From Nocardioides cremeus (GTDB taxonomy: Bacteria > Actinomycetota > Actinomycetes > Propionibacteriales > Nocardioidaceae): 64,000 bases of DNA. The stretch is taken from contig NZ_JAULSC010000012.1 of assembly GCF_030518195.1 (NCBI RefSeq), positions 46,544 through 110,543 of the forward strand, read 5' to 3'. Below are positions 34,556 to 43,320 of this stretch, one piece after another. Under the pieces are notes generated by a model. That model worked only from the letters and a program-made list of their open reading frames with translations, ran no database searches and was not told the origin of the DNA. How positions within the stretch are numbered: the first letter of the stretch is position 1; every line of letters starts with the position of its first letter. The translations under genes and the position numbers were made by a program.

Positions 34556-35379
34556 CGGGCACCGCCCGACGCGGCCGGCAGCCAGGCGCGGGTGGTCAGG
34601 CGGGCGCCGAGCAGCTCGACGTACGCCGCTCGCACCTCGTCGGTCGTCGCCGCACCCGGGACCGGCTCGAGCCACTCGTCGGGCACCGCGGCCAGCACCG
34701 CAGGCAGGTCGTCGACACCCAGCCGGGCGGTGATCTCCTCGTCGACCGCCGGCAGCCGGTCGAGGTGGTCGACCAGCACGTGGTCGTCGACGCTCCACGA
34801 CTGCTGGGCGAACCGCTCGCCGGCGCCGGGGCGCTCCAGGCTGCCGCCGGGCCAGCCGTGGTGGAAGTAGAGGGAGGCGCCGTGGTCGATGACCCACAGG
34901 TCGTCGTGCCAGACCAGCAGGTTGGGGTTGCGCCACGACCGGTCGACGTTGGCGGTGAAGGCGTCGAGCCACAGCACCCGTGCGGCCTCCTCGGGGCTCG
35001 AGCCCCGGGGCAGCGTGCCGTCGAAGCCGAAGGAGCCCGGCAGGAAGTCGACGCCCAGGTTGGTGCCCACGCTGGCGCGCAGCAGGTCCTGGACCTCCTC
35101 GTCGGCCTCGTAGCGGGCCAGCTCGTCGTCGAGGTCGAGCACCACCAGGCGCGGGGTCCGCAGCCCGATCCGGCGGGCGAGCTCGGCCACCAGGACCTCG
35201 GCGACCAGCACGCGCAGGCCCTGGCCGGCGCCGCGGAACTTGCAGACGTAGGTGCCGAGGTCGTCGGCCTCCACGATGCCGGGCAGGCTGCCGCCCTCGC
35301 GCAGCGGGGTGACGTAGCGCGAGACCGCCACCCGGGCCAGCGGCGCGGTCTCCGCCTCGGACGTGGTCGGCGCGCTCAC
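34552..35379 (-). CDS. HipA-like kinase family protein
   Basis: 275 residues from GTG 35379. It lacks the long N-terminal domain of HipA but keeps kinase-like blocks: a lysine in YVCKFRGAGQG (Lys47) possibly for ATP, the catalytic-loop pattern LWLDAFTANVDRSWRNPNLL (Asp139, Asn144, Asp146, Asn151) and the metal-binding WVIDHG (Asp165). It likely phosphorylates a protein or small molecule. Both ends overlap neighbours by four bases (PPK2 upstream, DUF3037 downstream). No HipB-type antitoxin gene is present, so a classic toxin role is doubtful. Confidence 0.82.
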   Translation of the reverse strand: MSAPTTSEAETAPLARVAVSRYVTPLREGGSLPGIVEADDLGTYVCKFRGAGQGLRVLVAEVLVAELARRIGLRTPRLVVLDLDDELARYEADEEVQDLLRASVGTNLGVDFLPGSFGFDGTLPRGSSPEEAARVLWLDAFTANVDRSWRNPNLLVWHDDLWVIDHGASLYFHHGWPGGSLERPGAGERFAQQSWSVDDHVLVDHLDRLPAVDEEITARLGVDDLPAVLAAVPDEWLEPVPGAATTDEVRAAYVELLGARLTTRAWLPAASGGAR

Positions 35380-36218
35380 CGGACCGGCTCCTCGTCGAGC
35401 AGGCGCCGGCGCTGGGCCTCGACGTCGACGTCGGTGCTGGGCCAGGTCGGGGCAAGGTGCACCAGCGTGTCGCGCAGCAGCAGCCCGACCGCCAGGTTGC
35501 GGTACCACTTCTTGTCGGCCGGAACGACGTACCAGGGTGCGACCTCGGTGTTGGTGCGCTCGAGAGCGGTCTCGTAGGCCGCGCGGTACTCGGGCCAGCG
35601 CTGCCGGTCGTCGATGTCGACCGGGTCGAACTTCCAGTGCTTATCGGGCCGGTCGAGACGCTTGAGCAGCCGCTCGCGCTGCTCGTCGGGCGAGATGTGC
35701 AGGAAGCACTTCAGCACCGGCGTGCCCGCGGCCAGAAGCTCGGCCTCGAGCTCGTTGATGGCGTCGTAGCGTCGCTCGACCTCGTCGGGCTCGGCCAGCG
35801 CGCGCACCTTGGCCACCAGCACGTCCTCGTAGTGGGAGCGGTCGAAGACACCGATCCGGCCCGGGGCCGGCAGCGCCCGGCGCACCCGCCACAGGAAGTC
35901 GTGGGCCAGCTCCTCCTCGGTGGGGCTGCCGAAGGCGGTGACCTGCACGCCCTGCGGGTCGACGAGCGAGACGGTGTGGCGCACCACGCCGCCCTTGCCC
36001 GAGGTGTCCATGCCCTGCAGCACCAGCAGCACGCTGCGGGAACCGCCGCTGCGGCCCTCGGCGTAGAGCCGCTCCTGCAGGTCGCTGAGCTCCTCGCCCA
36101 GCTCGCCGAGCGCCTCCTGCCCCTCGGACTTGCCACCGTCGAAGCCCGGCGTGGCGTCGGTCGGCAGCGCGGACAGGTCGACGGGGCCCGGTGGCAGGCG
36201 CAGGTGCTCGGCGATCAC
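35376..36218 (-). CDS. Polyphosphate kinase 2 family protein
   Basis: 280 residues. PPK2 enzymes transfer phosphate between polyphosphate and nucleoside mono- or diphosphates. Walker A is GMDTSGKGG (69-77), Walker B/lid region is GVFDRSHYEDVLVAKV, and the family block APWYVVPADKKWYRNLAV is near the C-terminus. The GTG at 36218 has AGGA upstream. The stop overlaps the HipA-like start (GTGA). Whether it uses AMP, ADP or GDP cannot be told from motifs here. Confidence 0.92.
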   Translation of the reverse strand: MIAEHLRLPPGPVDLSALPTDATPGFDGGKSEGQEALGELGEELSDLQERLYAEGRSGGSRSVLLVLQGMDTSGKGGVVRHTVSLVDPQGVQVTAFGSPTEEELAHDFLWRVRRALPAPGRIGVFDRSHYEDVLVAKVRALAEPDEVERRYDAINELEAELLAAGTPVLKCFLHISPDEQRERLLKRLDRPDKHWKFDPVDIDDRQRWPEYRAAYETALERTNTEVAPWYVVPADKKWYRNLAVGLLLRDTLVHLAPTWPSTDVDVEAQRRRLLDEEPVR

Positions 36219-36249
36219 CCGGGCATCCTGCCACCTCGCCGAGGCGGGC

Positions 36250-36933
36250 TCAGTCGTCAGCCGGGTGGTCAGCCGGGTCGTCGGCGGAGCCCCGGTCGGA
36301 GGCCGCGAGCTCCTCGCGCACCACCGAGAAGGCCAGGGAGGAGCCGTAGCCCTTGCGGGCCAGCATCCCCACGAGACGCCGGGTCGCGGTCGTGTCGTCG
36401 ACCCGGGCCACCGAGCGCAGCTTCTTGCGCACCAGCACCCGCGCCGACTGCTCCTCGTCGTCGGGGTCGACGTCCTCGAGCACCTCCTTGACCAGGGTGT
36501 CGTCGACACCCTTGCGGCGCAGCTCCTGGGCCAGCGCTCGCGGGGCCAGCCGGCGCCCGGTGGCGTGCTCCCCCGGCCCGCGAGCCGCCACCCAGGCCCG
36601 GGCGAAGGCCTCGTCGTCGACCAGGCCGACCTCCTCGAAGCGGTCGAGCAGCCGGGTGGCGATCTCGTCGGGGACGAGCTTGGCCGCCAGCTTGTCGGCC
36701 AGCTCCTTGCGGCTGCGCGCGCGCCCGGTCAGCTGGTCGAGCAGGATCGTGCGCGCCACCGACTCCGGGTCGGCCTCCGGTCCGTCGGCGACAGGGTCGG
36801 GTGGTACGGCCGGTGCTGGCGGCGCGGCCGGCGGCCCGCTCGCCGGCTCCTCGCGCTGGGTCCAGGCGTCGACACCGAGGGACACGTCCCCCGCCCAGTC
36901 GGGCGGCGGACGGTCCTCGTGCAGGTCGCCCAC
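36250..36933 (-). CDS. recX: Regulatory protein RecX
   Basis: RecX binds and limits RecA filaments. The 227-residue protein has a Pro/Ala/Asp-rich N-terminal extension (about residues 1-60) and the three-helix RecX repeats: RSRKELADKLAAKLVPDEIA, LVDDEAFARAWVAAR, and LRRKGVDDTLVKEVLEDVD. It follows recA by 14 bp, the standard order. Confidence 0.94.
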   Translation of the reverse strand: MGDLHEDRPPPDWAGDVSLGVDAWTQREEPASGPPAAPPAPAVPPDPVADGPEADPESVARTILLDQLTGRARSRKELADKLAAKLVPDEIATRLLDRFEEVGLVDDEAFARAWVAARGPGEHATGRRLAPRALAQELRRKGVDDTLVKEVLEDVDPDDEEQSARVLVRKKLRSVARVDDTTATRRLVGMLARKGYGSSLAFSVVREELAASDRGSADDPADHPADD

Positions 36934-36947
36934 GTCGTGCCTCCGGC

Positions 36948-37997
36948 TCAGAAGTCGTCGACGCCCACCGGGTCGGCCTCGGCGGGTGCCTCGGCGTCGA
37001 CCTGCGGGCCGACCCCGAGCTTCTCGAGGATCTTCTTCTCCAGCTCGTTGGCCAGGTCGGGGTTGTCGCGCAGGAAGGTCCGCGCGTTCTCCTTGCCCTG
37101 GCCCAGCTGGTCGCCGTCGTAGGTGTACCAGGCGCCGGCCTTGCGCACGAGGCCCGCCTCGACGCCGACGTCGATCAGGCCACCCTCGCGGCTGATGCCC
37201 TTGCCGTACATGATGTCGAACTCGGCCTGCTTGAACGGCGGTGCGACCTTGTTCTTCACGACCTTGCAGCGGGTCCGGTTGCCGACCATGTCCTGGCCGT
37301 CCTTGAGCGTCTCGATGCGGCGCACGTCGAGGCGCACCGAGGAGTAGAACTTCAGCGCCCGACCACCGGTGGTGGTCTCGGGCGAGCCGAACATCACGCC
37401 GATCTTCTCGCGCAGCTGGTTGATGAAGATCGCGGTGGTGCCGGAGTTGTTCAGCGCACCGGTCATCTTGCGCAGCGCCTGGCTCATCAGGCGGGCCTGC
37501 AGACCGACGTGGCTGTCGCCCATCTCGCCCTCGATCTCGGCCCGGGGCACCAGGGCCGCGACCGAGTCGATGACGATCAGGTCGAGCGCACCCGAGCGGA
37601 TCAGCATGTCGGCGATCTCGAGCGCCTGCTCACCGGAGTCGGGCTGGGAGACCAGCAGCGCGTCGGTGTCGACGCCGAGGTTCTTGGCGTACTCGGGGTC
37701 GAGCGCGTGCTCGGCGTCGATGAAGGCGACGATGCCGCCGGCACGCTGGGCGTTGGCCACCGCGTGCAGGGCGACCGTCGTCTTTCCCGAGGACTCCGGG
37801 CCGTAGATCTCCACCACTCGTCCGCGGGGCAGGCCACCGAGGCCCAGCGCCACGTCGAGGGCGATCGAGCCCGTGGGGATCACCTCGAGGGGGGCGCGCG
37901 TCTCGTCACCGAGGCGCATCACCGAGCCCTTGCCGAACTGCTTCTCGATGTTGAGCAGCGCGGCGTCGAGCGCCTTGTCGCGGTCTGCACCAGCCAT
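36948..37997 (-). CDS. recA: Recombinase RecA
   Basis: 349 residues from the ATG at 37997 ([10 protein letters not shown]), chosen because GGAGACATC precedes it. Walker A is GPESSGKTT (66-74), Walker [11 protein letters not shown], loop 2 region [22 protein letters not shown]. It forms ATP-dependent filaments on single-stranded DNA for strand exchange and LexA self-cleavage. No intein is present. A LexA-type box lies 157 bp upstream. Confidence 0.98.
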   Translation of the reverse strand: MAGADRDKALDAALLNIEKQFGKGSVMRLGDETRAPLEVIPTGSIALDVALGLGGLPRGRVVEIYGPESSGKTTVALHAVANAQRAGGIVAFIDAEHALDPEYAKNLGVDTDALLVSQPDSGEQALEIADMLIRSGALDLIVIDSVAALVPRAEIEGEMGDSHVGLQARLMSQALRKMTGALNNSGTTAIFINQLREKIGVMFGSPETTTGGRALKFYSSVRLDVRRIETLKDGQDMVGNRTRCKVVKNKVAPPFKQAEFDIMYGKGISREGGLIDVGVEAGLVRKAGAWYTYDGDQLGQGKENARTFLRDNPDLANELEKKILEKLGVGPQVDAEAPAEADPVGVDDF

Positions 37998-38153
37998 GAT
38001 GTCTCCGTCCGTGGGCGGCGCCTGCGGCACCGCGGTCGTCCCAGTTGTCTGTCGTCGTGGCCGACGCTAGAGCGGACCGCCGACAAGTCCGACCCGGAAC
38101 CCCGGGCCTGTGGAGGACGGCGTCCTGCGCGTCACCTGTGCGCCCACTCTATG

Positions 38154-38169
38154 CCGAACACCTGTTCGA
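38154..38169. promoter_or_regulatory. LexA-type SOS box upstream of recA
   Basis: CCGAACACCTGTTCGA matches TCGAAC-N4-GTTCGA except for the first base. It lies in the 181-bp gap upstream of recA on the minus strand, at a distance similar to the mycobacterial recA regulatory region. Confidence 0.85.
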
Positions 38170-38178
38170 GGTGGGAGG

Positions 38179-38622
38179 TCAGGTCGGCGTGTCGCCGCTG
38201 TGCGGTTGGTGGTGGTCCCGGCGGGCCCGCAACAGCGACCACACCAGCACCACGGCCACCACGATCCCCGCCAGCACCAGCCATCCCGCGGTGTAGTCGC
38301 GGTCGAGCAGCGTCTCGTTCGTGGGGTCAGTCTCCCGGCCGAAGCCACCCAGCACCGGCACCGCGACCAGGGTCAGCGAGCCCAGCACCACCGCACCGGC
38401 CACCACCGGGCCACGGGCCACCCGGGGCACCAACCCAGCCACGACCAGCCCGAGCACCAGCAGCGCGACCGACAGCACCACGTCGTGCAGCAGCACCGCG
38501 CCACCGGCCCACACCGCGGCGTCGAGCACGTCGGCCGGCTCGCGTCGCGACCACAGCAGCCACCCGCCGTACGCCAGCACGAGGGCGCCGACGCCGCCGA
38601 GGAAGAACCGCGCGGGGCTCAC
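38179..38622 (-). CDS. Small integral membrane protein of unknown family
   Basis: A 147-residue protein with four hydrophobic segments: ARFFLGGVGALVLAYGGWLL, then WAGGAVLLHDVVLSVALLVL, PVVAGAVVLGSLTLVAVPVL and GWLVLAGIVVAVVLVWSLL. I do not recognise the family. The GTG start overlaps the stop of the molybdopterin oxidoreductase gene (GTGA), so it may be a membrane partner of that enzyme. It is the last gene of the five-gene operon. Confidence 0.78.
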   Translation of the reverse strand: MSPARFFLGGVGALVLAYGGWLLWSRREPADVLDAAVWAGGAVLLHDVVLSVALLVLGLVVAGLVPRVARGPVVAGAVVLGSLTLVAVPVLGGFGRETDPTNETLLDRDYTAGWLVLAGIVVAVVLVWSLLRARRDHHQPHSGDTPT

Positions 38623-39782
38623 GCGCGCACCTCGATCCGCGCGAGCCACTTGGTCTGCAGCACACCGGGACGGTTGGGGGCGATGAGCCGGGCCGGGAAG
38701 CCGTGGTCGAGGACCAGCTCCTCCCCGGAGAGCCCGAGGGCGACCAGGGTGCGGTCGTCCTCGACGAAGCCGGACTGCAGCAGGGTCACGCGGAACGGAC
38801 CGGACTCCTGCAGGGAGGTGAGGACCACCTCGGCGTCGCTCGGCGCCTCGACCAGGTCGAGCAGGTCGCGCAGCCGGACCCCCGACCAGGTGCCCGAGGC
38901 GCTCCAGCCCTCGACGCAGGCGATCGGCAGCTCCTCGCTGTGCTGCGGCAGCGCCAGCAGCTCCTCGCGGCTCAGGGAGACGCTGCGCGTGTCGTTGACG
39001 ACCTCGAGGCGCCACCCCGGGTCGCGTGCGGCGTCGGTGACCCCGGCGTCCTCGGCGGTCTTGTTGATCGGCACTCCCTGCGGCCCCTCGCCCGAGCGCA
39101 CCGCGAGCACCGAGACGCGGCGCAGGAAGGGCACGGTCGACCCGGCCGTGGCCAGCACCACCGCGCCGGTGGCCAGCCAGGTCGCGCGCAGCAGGCCGCG
39201 CCGGCTCAGCGGGCCGGGCTCGGTCGCCCCGGGGCGGTCGAGCTCGGTGTCCTCGACGTCGTGGCTCAGCGCGTGGCGCACCAGGGGCAGCTTGACCGCG
39301 ACGTGCAGCACCAGGGAGCCGATGGCGATCCAGGCCATCGCGTAGTGCGTGGAGCGGAAGGAGAAGGCCCAGGGGTACCAGTGGCTGATGTTCTGCAGCC
39401 CGGTGACCAGCAGGAACAGCGCGGAGCCGACGAGCACGAGGATCGAGAGCCGCTCGGCCAGCTCGACGACCAGGCGCTTGAGCCGCATCGAGGGCCGGGC
39501 CAGCAGCAGCGGGTAGACGGTCCAGAGCTTGACCAGCAGCAGCGGCACCGCGGCGGTGCCGCTGATGACGTGCAGTCCCTGGGTGAACCGGTAGCCCCAG
39601 GCCGGGCTCGTCGGGAACGGGACGGGTTGGGTGGGGTTCTGCGCGTAATGGCTGACCAGCCCGGTGAGGAAGGCCAGCCCGAAGCACACCGCGAGCGCGG
39701 TGCCGACGCGGGCCGAGATGGCGGCGCTGCGCAGGCGTGAGGAGAAGGAGTGCTGGTCGGGCAGGCTGGCGGGTGCCTTCAC
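38619..39782 (-). CDS. Membrane-anchored molybdopterin-dependent oxidoreductase (sulfite oxidase fold)
   Basis: 387 residues. The N-terminal half has about four membrane helices with histidines (GLHVISG, YAMAWIAIG...LHVAVKL) that look like a cytochrome b561-type anchor. A twin-arginine-like patch (LSRRGLLRATWL, near residue 195) leads another helix, then an extracytoplasmic sulfite-oxidase-fold domain with the cofactor Cys in IACVEGWSASGTWSG. It probably moves electrons between a periplasmic substrate and the quinone pool. The substrate is unknown. Confidence 0.88.
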   Translation of the reverse strand: MKAPASLPDQHSFSSRLRSAAISARVGTALAVCFGLAFLTGLVSHYAQNPTQPVPFPTSPAWGYRFTQGLHVISGTAAVPLLLVKLWTVYPLLLARPSMRLKRLVVELAERLSILVLVGSALFLLVTGLQNISHWYPWAFSFRSTHYAMAWIAIGSLVLHVAVKLPLVRHALSHDVEDTELDRPGATEPGPLSRRGLLRATWLATGAVVLATAGSTVPFLRRVSVLAVRSGEGPQGVPINKTAEDAGVTDAARDPGWRLEVVNDTRSVSLSREELLALPQHSEELPIACVEGWSASGTWSGVRLRDLLDLVEAPSDAEVVLTSLQESGPFRVTLLQSGFVEDDRTLVALGLSGEELVLDHGFPARLIAPNRPGVLQTKWLARIEVRA

Positions 39783-39806
39783 GGCGCCGACCCTACGACG
39801 CCCGGC

Positions 39807-40454
39807 TCACGGCTGTGCACCCAGCACCGCCACCCAGCGGGGGCCGGTGCCCAGGGGGTCGCAGGAGCGCACCACCAGTCCGGCCTGGCGGGCCACCGCG
39901 TCGATGTCGTCGACGCCCACGACCGACCAGGGGAACGGCCTGCTGCGCGCCTCGCCGGTCTCGAGGCTGACCCAACGGGTGCTCATCGGCACGCCGGGCT
40001 CCGCCAGCTCGGCCACCACCCGGCCCCCGGGCTGCACGAGGTTGCGGGTGCGAGCCAGCAGGGCGACCGGGTCGCCGCCGATGCCCACGTTGCCGTCGGC
40101 CAGCAGCGCCGTCTGCCAGCGTCCCTCGCCCGGCAGGGCGTCGAAGAGGTCGCGCTGCAACGCGCTGGCGCCGCGGCGCCGGGTCTGCTCCACGGCCTCG
40201 GGCACCACGTCGATGCCGAGCACCGCGTGGCCGAGCCTGGCCAGCGCGGCCGCCATCCGGCCGGGGCCGCAACCGATGTCGAGCGTGGCCCCCTCGCAGC
40301 GCTTGAGCAGCAGGAGGTCGTCGTGGTCGGCCTCGCGGGTCCACTCCCCCATCGGCAGGTCGGAGGGCTCGTCGCTGAGGCCCACCACCCGGCAGGCGTC
40401 GCCGCGCAGGGCCCGGGAGAACACGCTGGTGAACGGCTCGTCGCGGATGGTCAC
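39807..40454 (-). CDS. Class I SAM-dependent methyltransferase in the molybdoenzyme operon
   Basis: 215 residues from a GTG overlapping the DUF2064 stop (GTGA). Motif I is ATLDIGCGPGRMAAALA, followed by VLGIDVVPEAVEQ and VQPGGRVVAELAEPG. The substrate is unknown; the glycosyltransferase neighbours hint at a lipid or glycan. 24 bp separate it from the molybdoenzyme gene. Confidence 0.85.
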   Translation of the reverse strand: MTIRDEPFTSVFSRALRGDACRVVGLSDEPSDLPMGEWTREADHDDLLLLKRCEGATLDIGCGPGRMAAALARLGHAVLGIDVVPEAVEQTRRRGASALQRDLFDALPGEGRWQTALLADGNVGIGGDPVALLARTRNLVQPGGRVVAELAEPGVPMSTRWVSLETGEARSRPFPWSVVGVDDIDAVARQAGLVVRSCDPLGTGPRWVAVLGAQP

Positions 40455-41140
40455 GACAGCACCCGCCCACGCCAGGCACCGGCGAACCGGCTGCCGGTCG
40501 CGACCGCCGCCAGCACCGCCTCGGCGTCGGCGACGGTGTCGACGTCGTTGAGGGTGGCGGTGCCGCCCACCGACAGCCCGGCGCCCAGCAGCGCGGCGCG
40601 CGTGTCGTCGTACGTCGACGGGGTGGACATCTCGACGCCGGCGAGCACGGCGGCGTCGGCCGGGTCGCGCAGGGCCAGCACCCACCAGCCGCCGTCGTCG
40701 GCGGGCCCGAGCACCGCGTCGTGGCTCGCCAGCGGCGCGGCGGCGTCGAGCAGGAGCTCGGGGGTGACCTGGGGGGTGTCCATGCCGACCTGCACGACCG
40801 CTCCGGGGCCGCTGTCGGCGACCGCGGCGTGCGCGTGGGCCAGCCGCTCGTCGAAGCCGTCGCCGACCTGGGCGGTGGTGCTCCAGCCGGCCAGCGCGGC
40901 GAGGATCTCGTCTCCGCGCACGGCCTCGGCGAGGTCCCCGGCGAGGCTGAGGTGGCAGCGCTCGGCACCGACGGCGGCGGTGGCGGCGTCGATCGTGTCG
41001 AGCAGGCAGGCGGCGGCGACCTCGGCCGCGGCCTCGTCGCCGATGTCGGCTCCCAGCCGGGTCTTGACGCGCCCGGCGACCGGGGCCTTGGCCACGACGA
41101 GGACCCGGGGCGGGACGTCCGGGTCGTGCGGCGCCGTCAC
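40451..41140 (-). CDS. DUF2064/TIGR04282-type glycosyltransferase-like protein
   Basis: 229 residues from a GTG. The N-terminus VLVVAKAPVAGRVKTRL and the VGMDTPQVTPELL and LGPADDGGWWVLAL blocks are typical of DUF2064 proteins, which have a GT-A-like fold and are found with type 2 glycosyltransferases. The biochemical activity is not proved. The start overlaps the preceding GT2 stop and its own stop overlaps the methyltransferase start. Confidence 0.85.
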   Translation of the reverse strand: MTAPHDPDVPPRVLVVAKAPVAGRVKTRLGADIGDEAAAEVAAACLLDTIDAATAAVGAERCHLSLAGDLAEAVRGDEILAALAGWSTTAQVGDGFDERLAHAHAAVADSGPGAVVQVGMDTPQVTPELLLDAAAPLASHDAVLGPADDGGWWVLALRDPADAAVLAGVEMSTPSTYDDTRAALLGAGLSVGGTATLNDVDTVADAEAVLAAVATGSRFAGAWRGRVLS

Positions 41141-41793
41141 GACAGCACCTTCCAGAAGTCGCGCGCGGTGCGCAGGGTGCCCTTGACCGAGCCGGAGACC
41201 TTCGAGCGGGTGCCCTCGGCGCGCGGGTGGTACGTCACGTCGCGCTCGCTGACCCGCCAGCCGGCGATGGTGAGCTTCTGCAGCAGCTCGACGGGGTAGC
41301 CGAAGCGGCGGTCCTCGACACCGAGGTCGAGCAGGGCCTGGCGGCGGGCCACCCGCATGGGGGCGATGTCGTGCGCGGTCATCGCGATCCTCCGTCTCAA
41401 CCAGGCGACGATCAGAGCGTTGCCGAGACGGGCGTGCCACGGCCACACCCTTCGGGACACCGGTCGACGGCGCCCGACCGCGACGTCGGCGCGCCCCGAC
41501 GTCACGTCGTCGAGCAGCACCAGCAGCTCGTCGGGGTCGAAGCTGCCGTCGCCGTCCATGAAGGCGACGTAGTCGTGGGTGGCGGCCAGCAGTCCGGCGT
41601 GCACCGCCGCGCCATAGCCGGGCACGCTCTCGTGCACCACGGTGGCACCGAGCCGGGCGGCGACCTCGGCGGTGGCGTCGCGCGAGCCGTTGTCGACGAC
41701 GATCACCGCGAACTCGGAGGGGATGCGCGGCAGCAGCGCCTCGAGGGCCGGACCCTCGTCGCGGCAGGGCAGGACGAGATCGGCGACGGGCAT
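41137..41793 (-). CDS. Type 2 glycosyltransferase
   Basis: 218 residues from ATG 41793 (MPVADLVLPCRDEG). The GT-A nucleotide-sugar region is FAVIVVDNGSRDATAEVA and the metal motif is the DGDGSFDPDEL acidic stretch. The C-terminal half has FGYPVELLQKLTIAGWRV, typical of polyprenyl-phosphate sugar transferases. First gene of the GT2-DUF2064-methyltransferase-molybdoenzyme-membrane protein operon. Confidence 0.88.
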   Translation of the reverse strand: MPVADLVLPCRDEGPALEALLPRIPSEFAVIVVDNGSRDATAEVAARLGATVVHESVPGYGAAVHAGLLAATHDYVAFMDGDGSFDPDELLVLLDDVTSGRADVAVGRRRPVSRRVWPWHARLGNALIVAWLRRRIAMTAHDIAPMRVARRQALLDLGVEDRRFGYPVELLQKLTIAGWRVSERDVTYHPRAEGTRSKVSGSVKGTLRTARDFWKVLS

Positions 41794-41868
41794 GGCAGGC
41801 AGACTAGACCGGCCCGACCCACCCCAGACGGTGGGAGGACCGTGTGGCCGCGCCTCTAGGGTCGTGCC

Positions 41869-43245
41869 ATGTCCTCCCCCGGCGCGGCCGACGCGTCCCC
41901 TGCCCGCGCCGCGCGCACCGGCCTGGTGCTGACACTGCTGCTGGTGGTGCTGGCGTTCGCGCTGCCGGCCCTCTTCGACTGGCAGACCTGGAGCCGGGCC
42001 AGCCGCTCCGCGCACCCCTGGGCCTCACCGCCGCTGCACGGCTTCTGGGAGCCCAAGCTGGTCGGCCCGGGCACCGCTCCCGCGCTGCTGGTGGGGCTGG
42101 TGGGCCTGGCCTGGTTCCCCCGGTACGCCGCCGTCGCCTCGTGGGGCCGGCTGCTGCTGGCGTCGTACGCCGTCGCGCTGGCGTGGATGCTCTCGCTCGC
42201 GTTCGTCGACGGCAGCGAGGGGATCTCGCGCGTGCTCGACCACTCCACGGAGTACCTGCCCAGCGCCCGCGAGGTCGACGACGTGCCGGAGATGCTGCGC
42301 ACCTACGTCGACCGCATCCCCTACAGCCACCCCGACAACTGGCCCACCCAGGCGGCCGGGCACCCACCGCTCGCGCTGCTCTTCTTCGTCGGCCTGGTGC
42401 GGATCGGCCTCGGCGGCTCGTTCGCGGCCGGGATGGTGGTCACGGTCATCGGCGCGACGACGGCCCTCTCCGTCCTGGCGCTGCTGCGCACCCTCGACGC
42501 CGAGCTGCTCGCGCGGCGCGCCGCTCCGTTCCTGGTGCTCTCCCCCGCTGCGGTGTTCATGGCCGTCTCGGCCGACGCGATCTTCACCGCGGTGACCGCC
42601 GCGGGGCTGGCGCTGCTGGCGCGGGCCGCGGTCGGGCGCGGCCGCGGGTGGATCGGGTGGTCGGTGGCCGCCGGGTTCGTGCTGGGCTGCAGCGTGCTGC
42701 TCTCCTACGGGATGGGGCTGATGGGACTGGTCGCGCTCGCCGTGCTCGTGGCCGCCCGGTCGTGGCGCCCGCTGCCCGTGGCGGTCGTCGCCGCCCTCGT
42801 GCCGGTGCTGGCGATGGCTGCGGCGGGCTTCGCGTGGTGGGAGGCCTACCCGGTGCTGACCGAGCGCTACTGGGACGGCATCGCCGGCGACCGGCCCGCC
42901 TGGTACTGGATGTGGGGCAACCTGGCCGCCCTGGCCGTCAGCGCCGGGCCCCTGGTGGGGGCGGCGCTGGCGCACGCCGGCGCGCGTGCCCGGCTGCTGC
43001 GGGCCGCCGCGCTCGGCCCCGGCTCACGGGTGGTGGCCGTGCTCGTGCTGGGCGCGGTGCTGGCGATCGTGGTCGCCGACGTGTCGCGGATGAGCAAGTC
43101 GGAGGTCGAGCGGATCTGGCTGCCGTTCATGCCGTGGCTGACGATCGCCGCGGCGCTGCTGCCCGACGCCTGGCGGCGCTGGGGGCTGGCGCTGCAGGTG
43201 GGCTGGGCGCTCGTGGTCCAGCACCTGCTCTACACGTCGTGGTGA
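41869..43245 (+). CDS. Multi-spanning membrane protein, possible GT-C glycosyltransferase
   Basis: 458 residues with about 11-12 hydrophobic segments and a large first extracellular loop (about residues 35-150) containing YLPSAREVDDVPEML and the DRIPYSHPDNWPTQAAGHPP motif, reminiscent of GT-C enzymes that use polyprenyl-phosphate sugars. It is divergent from the GT2 gene with 75 bp between starts, which supports a link to the same glycan or lipid pathway. Exact activity is unknown. Confidence 0.75.
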   Translation: MSSPGAADASPARAARTGLVLTLLLVVLAFALPALFDWQTWSRASRSAHPWASPPLHGFWEPKLVGPGTAPALLVGLVGLAWFPRYAAVASWGRLLLASYAVALAWMLSLAFVDGSEGISRVLDHSTEYLPSAREVDDVPEMLRTYVDRIPYSHPDNWPTQAAGHPPLALLFFVGLVRIGLGGSFAAGMVVTVIGATTALSVLALLRTLDAELLARRAAPFLVLSPAAVFMAVSADAIFTAVTAAGLALLARAAVGRGRGWIGWSVAAGFVLGCSVLLSYGMGLMGLVALAVLVAARSWRPLPVAVVAALVPVLAMAAAGFAWWEAYPVLTERYWDGIAGDRPAWYWMWGNLAALAVSAGPLVGAALAHAGARARLLRAAALGPGSRVVAVLVLGAVLAIVVADVSRMSKSEVERIWLPFMPWLTIAAALLPDAWRRWGLALQVGWALVVQHLLYTSW

Positions 43246-43274
43246 CCCGGCCCGACGGGAGGTTCGGGCCGGGT
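43245..43274 (+). terminator. Terminator-like hairpin after the membrane protein gene
   Basis: ACCCGGCCCGA (43245-43255) pairs perfectly with TCGGGCCGGGT (43264-43274) around an 8-nt loop, starting at the last base of the stop codon. It partly overlaps the 22-nt repeat array. Confidence 0.75.
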
Positions 43275-43320
43275 CGACGCGAAGTTCGGGCCGGGTGGGC
43301 GGGAAGTACGGGCCGGGTCA
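43267..43320. repeat. 22-nt direct repeat array (2.5 copies), copy 2 of 2
   Basis: Units at 43267-43288 and 43289-43310 and a partial GGCCGGGTCA at 43311-43320 repeat the pattern at 6309-6362, including GAAGTTC in the first unit and GAAGTAC in the second. It again lies between convergent genes, and the last bases form the epimerase stop codon. Confidence 0.85.

Noticed and set aside
34552..36218. HipA/HipB toxin-antitoxin module
   Set aside because: No HipB-like HTH partner is adjacent; the neighbours are PPK2 and DUF3037, so a classic toxin-antitoxin pair is not supported.
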